Shown one piece after another: positions 12,441 to 17,542 of a stretch of 17,542 nucleotides of DNA. The stretch spans positions 1 to 17,542 of the forward strand of contig JBBILG010000033.1 of assembly GCA_037445085.1 (NCBI GenBank), written 5' to 3'. Below the pieces are notes generated by a model, which saw only the letters and a program-made list of their open reading frames with translations, was not told where the DNA came from and ran no database searches. The DNA comes from JBBILG01 sp037445085. GTDB taxonomy: Bacteria; Pseudomonadota; Gammaproteobacteria; Burkholderiales; Methylophilaceae. Numbering within the stretch: the first letter of the stretch is position 1; each line of letters begins with the position of its first letter. Made by a program: the position numbers and the translations under genes.

Positions 12441-12917
12441 ATGGCACTGCTCCAGTTCAACGCCCAAGCCGTCTCCCCCGAATCCGAATTCTCCCCCATC
12501 CCCGCCGGCGTCTATGCCGCCCAGGTAGTGGAATCCGACGTCAAGCCCACAAAAACCGGCAGCGGGCACTATCTGCAACTCACCTGGAAGATCCTCGATG
12601 GCCAGCACGCAGGACGCCTGGTGTTCGACCGGCTCAACATCGCCAACCAGAACGAAACCGCGCAGAAGATCGGCCAGCAGCAGCTTTCCCAACTCTGCCA
12701 CGCGGTCGGTGTGCTCCAGTTGCAGGACAGCCAGCAGCTCCACGCCAGGCCCTGCCGAATCAAGGTGGTGGTGCGCAAGGACGACCAGTACGGCGACGGC
12801 AATGAGGTCAAGGGCTACGAGGCCGTGACGGGCACCGCGCCCGCCGCCCCGTCGTTCATGCCGCCCCCGGTGCAGCAGCCCAAGCCCGCCACCCCTTGGG
12901 GGCAACGCGCAGCTTGA
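12441..12917 (+). CDS. DUF669-family ssDNA-binding-like protein
   Basis: A 158-residue protein with the DUF669 pattern: SEFSPIPAGVYAAQVVESDV near the N-terminus, then SGHYLQLTWKILDG and RLVFDRLNIANQNETAQKIG, and a disordered Pro/Ala-rich tail ending TPWGQRAA. DUF669 proteins are encoded next to Sak4-type ATPases in many phages and are thought to act as the ssDNA-binding partner; the acidic-tip tail of SSB is not obvious here. AAAGGAA lies before the ATG at 12441, and the stop overlaps the next gene (TTGA). Confidence 0.85.
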   Translation: MALLQFNAQAVSPESEFSPIPAGVYAAQVVESDVKPTKTGSGHYLQLTWKILDGQHAGRLVFDRLNIANQNETAQKIGQQQLSQLCHAVGVLQLQDSQQLHARPCRIKVVVRKDDQYGDGNEVKGYEAVTGTAPAAPSFMPPPVQQPKPATPWGQRAA

Positions 12918-14086
12918 TCTGCGACGGCTGCGAGCACGCGCGCCCCTGGCCTTATCCCGGACTGATCCGGTGCAAGGCCAAGGGGCCGCCGGCCCACTTC
13001 CCAGACGATCCTATCGACTGCGACCAACTCATGCCCACCATTGACGATCCGCGCACCCAGACCACCCGCGCCATCTATGCCTGGCGCGAGGCCGAGGAAG
13101 CGAAGAACCCGCCGCGCCAGTACCTGGGCGCGTCCCTCATCGGCCACGCCTGCGAGCGCCACCTGTGGCTCTCGTTCCGTCTCGCCGGGCGGGAGCAGTT
13201 CGACGGCCGCATGCTGCGCATGTTCGATCGCGGACAGCGCGAGGAAGCCGTATTTGTCAGCGAACTGCGCGGCATCGGCTGCGAGGTTCACGACGTGGAC
13301 GCCGCCGGCCAGCAGTTCGCGGTGGAAGCCCACGGCGGGCACTTTCGCGGACACCTGGATGGGGCCGTCCTGGGCATCCCGGAAGCGCCGGCCACCTGGC
13401 ATGTGCTGGAGCTCAAGACCCACGGCGCCAAGTCGTTCAAGGAACTGCAAGCCAAGGGCGTCATGGCTGCCAAGCCCATGCACTACGCCCAGGTTCAGGT
13501 CTACATGCACCTGACCGGCATGTCCCGCGCCCTCTATCTGGCCGTGAACAAGGACACGGACGAGATCCACCAGGAGCGCATCGAGCGCAACGCCGAACAC
13601 GGCCGCGCCCTGCTGGAACGTGCCGAGCGAGTCATCTTCGCGCCCGAGCCGCCGCCCCTGCTGTCACAAGACCCGGCATGGTTTGAATGCAAGTGGTGTC
13701 ACTTCCACAGCCTCTGCCACGGAACCACAGCGCCGAAGGTGAATTGCCGCACCTGCGCCCACAGCACGCCGACACCGCACGGCGGATGGCAGTGCGAATG
13801 GCTGCTCAAGGGGTTGACCTTTGACGAACAGCGCGCCGGCTGTCCGGATCACCGTCACTTCCCGGTCCTGCTGGCGAACTGGGCGGAAATCACGGACGCC
13901 AGCGCGGAGGCCAACTGGGTGAAGTATCGCAACAAGCTCACCGGACACGCCTTTTGCAACGGCGAGGGCGGCGGCAACGACTACAGCAGCACGGCCATCA
14001 CCACCTGCGAAGACAAGTCCCGGCTGGGCGAGCTGGTCATCACGGCGGCGAACATGCCGATCCAGGAAGAGGAGCTTCCGTTTTGA
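12914..14086 (+). CDS. PD-(D/E)XK nuclease with Cas4/RecB-like cysteines
   Basis: About 390 residues. The nuclease core shows D149 in GHLDG, E166-x-K168 in VLELKTHG and Q193 in YAQVQVYMHL. One Cys before the core (C80 in HACERHLW) and three after it (C259, C262, C268 in ECKWCHFHSLC) fit the four-Cys iron-sulfur arrangement of Cas4/AddB-type nucleases. Extra Cys clusters lie at the N-terminus (CDGC, C20, C36) and near 278-310. It probably resects DNA ends for Sak4-mediated annealing. The start is uncertain: TTG at 12914 overlaps the previous stop as TTGA, like the next gene; TTG at 12896 would add six residues. No ATG fits. Confidence 0.85.
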   Translation: MICDGCEHARPWPYPGLIRCKAKGPPAHFPDDPIDCDQLMPTIDDPRTQTTRAIYAWREAEEAKNPPRQYLGASLIGHACERHLWLSFRLAGREQFDGRMLRMFDRGQREEAVFVSELRGIGCEVHDVDAAGQQFAVEAHGGHFRGHLDGAVLGIPEAPATWHVLELKTHGAKSFKELQAKGVMAAKPMHYAQVQVYMHLTGMSRALYLAVNKDTDEIHQERIERNAEHGRALLERAERVIFAPEPPPLLSQDPAWFECKWCHFHSLCHGTTAPKVNCRTCAHSTPTPHGGWQCEWLLKGLTFDEQRAGCPDHRHFPVLLANWAEITDASAEANWVKYRNKLTGHAFCNGEGGGNDYSSTAITTCEDKSRLGELVITAANMPIQEEELPF

Positions 14087-15720
14087 AACTCCGCCCCTAC
14101 CAACAATCCACCCTCGACGCACTCTATGCGTGGTGGGTCGCCCACCCCGGCATCGAGCATGCGCCCATCCTGGTGCTGCCCACCGGGGCCGGGAAGTCCG
14201 TGGTCATCGCAGAACTCACCCGCTTGCTGTTTGACACCTGGCCGGACGAGCACCCGCGCACCCTGGTCATCGTGCCCAGCAAGGAACTGGCCGAGCAGAA
14301 CGCCGACAAGCTGATGCGCCTGTTGCCCGCACGCCTGCGCCTGGGCTACTACAGCGCCAGCGTCGGCCAGAAGCGACCGGATGCCGACGTGATTGTCGCC
14401 ACCATCGGCAGCGTGGCGCGCAATGCGCACCTGCTTGGCAATATCAAGTGCGTCATCATCGACGAGTGCCACCTGGTGAACCCGGACGGCGCCGGCATGT
14501 ATCGCCGTTTGCTCAACGACCTGGCCAAATATTGCCAGTTCAGAGTGGTCGGTCTCACCGCCACGCCCTTCCGTGGCAACGGCGTCTGGCTCACCGATGG
14601 CGACGATCCGCTGTTCACCGGCATCGCCCATGAGGTGAAGATGCAGACCTTGCTGGATGCCGGCCACCTGGCGCCCCTGGTGCGCCCGGCGGACATCGCC
14701 ACGCGCATCGATGCGTCCGGCATCAGCACCGCAACCGGCGACTACAACCTGGACGCCCTGGGCGACAGGGTGGACGCCTACCTTGAAGCCGCCGCCGCCG
14801 AGGCCTGTGCCCTGGCAATTGACCGGCGCAAGTGGCTGGCCTTCACCCCCACGGTGCAGAACGCCCACAACCTGGCTTATGCCCTGCTTGTCCATGGCAT
14901 CAGCGCAGCCGTAGTCACCGGCGACACACCCAAGAAGGAACGCGAGGCGCTGATCGCCGACTTCCGCGCCGGCCGGCTGCGTTGCCTGGTCACCGTGCTG
15001 GCCCTGGCCACCGGCTTCGACGTGCCGGACGTGGACGCCCTGCTTTGGCTGCGCCCCACCATCAGCCCCGTGCTCTACGTCCAGGGTGCTGGCCGAGGTC
15101 TGCGCCCCGCCGACGGCAAGACGGATTGCCTGTGGCTGGATTTCAGCGACACCACCGAGCGCATGGGGCCGGTGGATGCCATCCGGGGCCGCAAGCGCGG
15201 GCCACGCCGCCGCGATCAGGAAGCCCCGTTCGCCGTGTGCGATGACTGCGGCGCCCAGGTGCGCCCGGCCTCCGCCCTGGTCTGCCCGGAATGCGGCGCG
15301 CAACTGCGCGAGGAAGAAGACAGGGCCGCGCGCAACGCCAGCAACGCTGCCATCCTGCTCGCTCAGATCGCCGCCAAGATCGTCACCTACCCGGTCGAGC
15401 GCGTCACCTACGCCATCCACAGGAAGGAAGGCAGTCGAGACAGCCTGCGCGTCGAATACTGGAGCGGCATGCGCATCGTCGCGCGGGAATGGGTGTGCAT
15501 CGAGCATCATGGCTTTGCCGGGGAGAAGGCGCGGGGGTGGATGCAGAAGCGGTGGAATTGGGCGATGGCAGACACTATTCCCGCAATTGTCGAGATTCTT
15601 TTCAGAGGGTTGAAAGATTGCAGATATGCCTTGAGAGAGCCATCCGCCATCACCGTCAACGAAACCGGCAAGTACCCGGAAATTGTCCGGGTCGAATTCA
15701 AGGAAAGGGAAGTCGCATGA
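14083..15720 (+). CDS. DEAD/DEAH-type superfamily 2 helicase with C-terminal zinc site
   Basis: A 545-residue helicase: Q-like RPYQQSTLDAL, motif I LPTGAGKS (32-39), motif II IIDECH (126-130), motif III LTATPF (158-163), and motif VI QGAGRGLRP (334-342). A four-Cys zinc ribbon (C386, C389, C401, C404) and a basic C-terminal region follow. Relatives of the RecQ/SSL2-like group occur in many temperate phages beside Sak4/DUF669/nuclease genes and may remodel forks or supply ends. It starts at TTG 14083, overlapping the previous stop as TTGA, with GAGGAG eight bases upstream. The longer frame starting at 13954 lies over the nuclease gene and is rejected. Confidence 0.9.
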   Translation: MKLRPYQQSTLDALYAWWVAHPGIEHAPILVLPTGAGKSVVIAELTRLLFDTWPDEHPRTLVIVPSKELAEQNADKLMRLLPARLRLGYYSASVGQKRPDADVIVATIGSVARNAHLLGNIKCVIIDECHLVNPDGAGMYRRLLNDLAKYCQFRVVGLTATPFRGNGVWLTDGDDPLFTGIAHEVKMQTLLDAGHLAPLVRPADIATRIDASGISTATGDYNLDALGDRVDAYLEAAAAEACALAIDRRKWLAFTPTVQNAHNLAYALLVHGISAAVVTGDTPKKEREALIADFRAGRLRCLVTVLALATGFDVPDVDALLWLRPTISPVLYVQGAGRGLRPADGKTDCLWLDFSDTTERMGPVDAIRGRKRGPRRRDQEAPFAVCDDCGAQVRPASALVCPECGAQLREEEDRAARNASNAAILLAQIAAKIVTYPVERVTYAIHRKEGSRDSLRVEYWSGMRIVAREWVCIEHHGFAGEKARGWMQKRWNWAMADTIPAIVEILFRGLKDCRYALREPSAITVNETGKYPEIVRVEFKEREVA

Positions 15721-16376
15721 CCCGCCGCCCATGGACCCCCGACGAAGTGGCCGTACTCACCGCCGCCTACCCGGACACGCCCACCGAAGCCCTCGCCACC
15801 AGCCTGGGCCGCCCGGTGCGCGCCGTGTACCACAAGGCCAAGGCGCTCGGGCTGCGGAAATCCGCCGCCTACCTGGCCGGGCCCCACGCCTGCCGGCTGC
15901 GCAGTGGCGACAACGTGGGCATCGGCCAGCGTTTCCAGCCCGGCCTGGTGCCCTGGAACAAGGGCATGAAAGGCCTGCGCACCGGCGGCGAGGCGGGCTG
16001 GTTCCGTCCCGGCCGGCCGCCCCAGGAGGCCAGCAACTACCGCCCCATCGGCAGCGTGCGCCTGAGCAAGGACGGCTACCTGGAGCGCAAGGTCAGCGAT
16101 GACCGCACCAGCTACCCCGCCCGCCGCTGGGTGGCCGTGCACCGCCTGGTGTGGGAAGCCGCCCACGGCCCGGTGCCGCAGGGCAGCATCGTCGTGTTCC
16201 GGCCAGGCCTGCACACCACCGAGGTGGAGCACATCACCCTCGACCGCCTGGAGTGCATCACCCGGCGCGAGAACATGGCGCGCAACACCGTGCACAACCT
16301 GCCCAAGCCGCTCGCCCAGCTCGTGCGGTTGCAGGGCGTGATGCGGCGGCAGATCAGCAAGAGGAGCAAGGCATGA
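15717..16376 (+). CDS. HNH-type endonuclease with Myb/SANT-like N-terminus
   Basis: A 219-residue protein in two parts. Residues 5-46 (WTPDEVAVLTAAYPDTPTEA onward) look like a SANT/Myb or HTH motif of the kind that scans DNA. Residues 138-190 carry an HNH_3-like core: VAVHRLVWEAAHG with H142, then GSIVVFRPG and ITLDRLECITRREN. The middle His of a canonical HNH is not obvious (FRPGLHTT stands there), so it is a variant. Free-standing phage HNH proteins may be homing nucleases or may assist packaging or recombination. The ATG overlaps the helicase stop (ATGA) and the gene overlaps the next one the same way. Confidence 0.82.
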   Translation: MTRRPWTPDEVAVLTAAYPDTPTEALATSLGRPVRAVYHKAKALGLRKSAAYLAGPHACRLRSGDNVGIGQRFQPGLVPWNKGMKGLRTGGEAGWFRPGRPPQEASNYRPIGSVRLSKDGYLERKVSDDRTSYPARRWVAVHRLVWEAAHGPVPQGSIVVFRPGLHTTEVEHITLDRLECITRRENMARNTVHNLPKPLAQLVRLQGVMRRQISKRSKA

Positions 16377-16603
16377 GACTGCAAGTCAATTTGCACGGCG
16401 CGTGGAAAAACCTGCCAGAGCATGACGGCGGCTCCGAAGCCCACCTTTTGAAGCTGGGACCTGCGACCTACCCGAATGCCGGCGGCATGCGGATCCTCGA
16501 CGACCGGATCCTCTACGCCAACAAGGTCGTCTGGATGTGGACCAAGGCGCAGGGCTGGCACCGCCCACACTGGTACAACCGAGAAGAAAGGCACGAACTG
16601 TGA
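16373..16603 (+). CDS. Small unknown early protein, Trp/His-rich
   Basis: A 76-residue product starting MRLQVNLHGAWKNLPEHDGG and ending KAQGWHRPHWYNREERHEL. The many Trp and His residues suggest a small folded unit, but I do not recognise a family. The ATG at 16373 overlaps the previous stop (ATGA) and the stop overlaps the GTG of the next gene (GTGA). A +3-frame shadow from 16151 is rejected because it covers the HNH gene. Confidence 0.65.
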   Translation: MRLQVNLHGAWKNLPEHDGGSEAHLLKLGPATYPNAGGMRILDDRILYANKVVWMWTKAQGWHRPHWYNREERHEL

Positions 16604-16875
16604 AGACCATCGAAGACCTCCGCTCCGTCCTGTTCGAAACCTTGGCGGGCCTCAAGGACGGCAGCGTGGACCTGGAGCGCGCCAAGGCCGTCTCCGACCT
16701 GTCGCAGACCATCATCAACACCGGCAAGCTCGAAGTCGAGTACATGCGCCAGACCGGCAAAGGCGGCACCGGATTTGTGCCGCAGCTCGAAGCGCCCGCC
16801 GACACCGGCAAGCGAGTCACGCACACCGGCGTCGCGGTGCGGACCACGGATGGCGTGAGCCATAGGATGCGGTGA
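16600..16875 (+). CDS. Small helical phage protein
   Basis: A 91-residue protein beginning MKTIEDLRSVLFETLAGLKD and continuing GSVDLERAKAVSDLSQTIIN, a helical region common in small conserved phage early proteins. The C-terminus is a Gly/Thr-rich, probably flexible tail. The start is GTG at 16600, overlapping the previous stop as GTGA; the frame extends to 16537 over the previous gene. Function unknown. Confidence 0.7.
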   Translation: MKTIEDLRSVLFETLAGLKDGSVDLERAKAVSDLSQTIINTGKLEVEYMRQTGKGGTGFVPQLEAPADTGKRVTHTGVAVRTTDGVSHRMR

Positions 16876-16876
16876 G

Positions 16877-17065
16877 ATGGCCACCATCACCATCCTCCCC
16901 TGCCCGTTCTGCGGCCATGATGATGTGGAGATCGAGGAGGTGTCCATCTCCGAATTCGCGGTCTGCTGCCCGGAGTGCTCGTGCATCGGCCCGGTCTGCG
17001 ATACGGTCATGGAGGCGATCTCGTACTGGAGCGACCGGCGGGGTCAATGCGATGCACCAGCTTGA
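16877..17065 (+). CDS. Lar-like restriction-alleviation zinc protein
   Basis: A 62-residue protein with the Lar family pattern: LPCPFCGHDDVEIEE at the N-terminus (C9, C12), CCPECSCIGPVC in the middle (C30, C31, C34, C36) and a terminal AISYWSDR. Lar of the Rac prophage lessens type I restriction, probably by promoting modification. The ATG follows the previous stop by one base, and the end overlaps the next gene by 14 bases. It fits an early operon that must act soon after DNA entry. The family call rests on the zinc knuckles and the AIxxW end. Confidence 0.7.
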   Translation: MATITILPCPFCGHDDVEIEEVSISEFAVCCPECSCIGPVCDTVMEAISYWSDRRGQCDAPA

Positions 17066-17297
17066 CCTGACTCTGGCCACCGCTCCCATTACAGGACAGG
17101 CCGCCGTGCGCCTGATCCCGCAGGAAAACCTGCGCCGACTGCTGGATCGCGGCCTGGTCAAGCGTGGCGTGGCGTTCTACGTCCTGTGCAATCAGCACGG
17201 CAGCAGGGTATGGAATGGGCGCGGCAAGGTGCCCGTATGGGTCAAGGATTGGCAGGCGCAGCACGGAAGCCTGGATGCGCTGAAGGCGACGCTGTGA
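17052..17297 (+). CDS. Small protein with H-NS-like C-terminal motif
   Basis: An 81-residue protein. The C-terminal third reads SRVWNGRGKVPVWVKDW and then GSLDALKATL, which lines up with the H-NS DNA-binding domain pattern W-x-G-R-G-x-x-P-x-W followed by a GxSLDxF-type ending. The N-terminal part (AVRLIPQENLRRLLDRGLVK) is helical but much shorter than the H-NS oligomerisation domain. A phage protein of this type could compete with or imitate host xenogeneic silencers. The ATG at 17052 has GGCGGGG eight bases upstream and overlaps the Lar-like gene. The family call is by eye. Confidence 0.55.
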   Translation: MHQLDLTLATAPITGQAAVRLIPQENLRRLLDRGLVKRGVAFYVLCNQHGSRVWNGRGKVPVWVKDWQAQHGSLDALKATL

Positions 17298-17482
17298 TTC
17301 TTAGCCCCACCGACCTGGCCGCCATCACCGGCAAAGTGCGCCGATCCGCGCAGGCGCGCGTGCTGGTGCATCTCGGGATACCATTCAAGACCCGCCCGGA
17401 CGGCAGCCTGGTGGTTTTCCAGCAAGACCTGCATGCGCCCACGCAAAACCGACCGACATCTCCCCGCCTGCGTCTACCATAG
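17294..17482 (+). CDS. DUF4224 protein preceding the integrase
   Basis: A 62-residue protein whose core (LSPTDLAAITGKVRRSAQAR then VLVHLGIPFKTRPDG) has the DUF4224 pattern, a small domain usually encoded just before phage tyrosine integrases and thought to bind DNA, possibly as an excision or direction factor. The start is GTG at 17294, overlapping the previous stop (GTGA). Its 3' end overlaps the integrase start by 50 bases in another frame. Confidence 0.75.
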   Translation: MILSPTDLAAITGKVRRSAQARVLVHLGIPFKTRPDGSLVVFQQDLHAPTQNRPTSPRLRLP

Positions 17483-17542
17483 GCACGGCGCGTACTACCT
17501 GGTGCGCGACGGAAAATGGCTGCGCCTGGGCACAGACCTCAA
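17433..17542 (+). CDS. int: Tyrosine-type phage integrase, N-terminal part only
   Basis: The ATG at 17433-17435 opens a frame that stays open to the window end. The 36 visible residues start MRPRKTDRHLPACVYHRHGA and continue YYLVRDGKWLRLGTD, the N-terminal arm typical of integrases of Pseudomonas/Burkholderia-type temperate phages. The catalytic domain (Arg, His, Tyr) lies outside the window. It follows a DUF4224 gene, the usual arrangement, and would catalyse insertion at attP, expected just beyond the window. Confidence 0.8.
   Translation, partial: MRPRKTDRHLPACVYHRHGAYYLVRDGKWLRLGTDL

Noticed and set aside
11661..12905. Minus-strand frame of 414 codons over the Sak4-like and DUF669 genes
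   Set aside because: Antisense shadow with Gly/Leu/Val bias; the plus-strand genes have clear motifs and ribosome binding sites.
13981..15732. Minus-strand frame of 583 codons over the helicase gene
   Set aside because: Antisense shadow; the plus strand encodes all helicase motifs in order.
1..17542. Diversity-generating retroelement or transposon
   Set aside because: No reverse transcriptase, template/variable repeat pair, transposase or terminal inverted repeats seen.

Overview
The window is part of a temperate, tailed-phage genome or prophage from a high-GC Gram-negative host. The host is probably a beta- or gammaproteobacterium, judged from GC content, codon use and the style of the proteins. 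No host housekeeping genes are visible. A 100-base run of N lies at 9894-9993, so this is a draft scaffold.

Layout. The left half (1-8409) is read on the minus strand, i.e. leftwards from about 8.4 kb. In transcription order it holds a ribbon-helix-helix protein, a zinc-ribbon protein, a TOPRIM primase/RepA-type helicase, a RusA resolvase, a 44-residue zinc-ribbon protein, a small HTH protein, the terminase small and large subunits, an unknown protein, a large podovirus-type portal protein, an M15 peptidase (probable endolysin) and a truncated hydrophobic protein. Most genes overlap by 1-14 bases, as in translationally coupled operons. Around 5.7-5.9 kb the end of the primase gene and the spacer before rusA carry 15 copies of CGTTGC/GCAACG, several exactly 10 bp apart: an iteron-like array and a candidate replication origin.

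The centre (8.5-10.5 kb) is the immunity/switch region. A Cro/YdaS-like gene (minus) and a CI-like HTH repressor gene (plus) diverge from overlapping promoters studded with operator-like sites (ATAGG-N4-CCTAT and variants). Two more such sites bracket a near-consensus sigma70 promoter at 10420-10448 that starts the rightward operon. This resembles the two-operator, cooperative repressor layout of lambda. Directly after cro, on the same strand, is a tRNA with a CAU anticodon and two hallmarks of bacterial INITIATOR tRNA, followed by a rho-independent terminator. The repressor reading frame is broken at a run of seven C and is joined to a truncated staphylococcal-nuclease-like domain. Next comes a hicBA toxin-antitoxin pair whose hicA is split by a scaffolding artefact (identical 55-bp ends on both sides of the N run).

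The right half (10.7-17.5 kb, plus strand) is an early operon: two small membrane proteins, two small unknown proteins, a Sak4-like ATPase, a DUF669 ssDNA-binding-like protein, a PD-(D/E)XK nuclease, a DEAD/DEAH-type helicase and an HNH protein with a Myb-like N-terminus. These are followed by small accessory proteins (two unknown, a Lar-like zinc protein, a small protein with an H-NS-like C-terminal motif), a DUF4224 protein and the start of a tyrosine integrase cut by the window end. Together they form a recombination/replication module ending in integration functions, opposed to the leftward replication/packaging arm. About 9 of 31 genes use GTG or TTG starts, mostly in stop-start overlaps.
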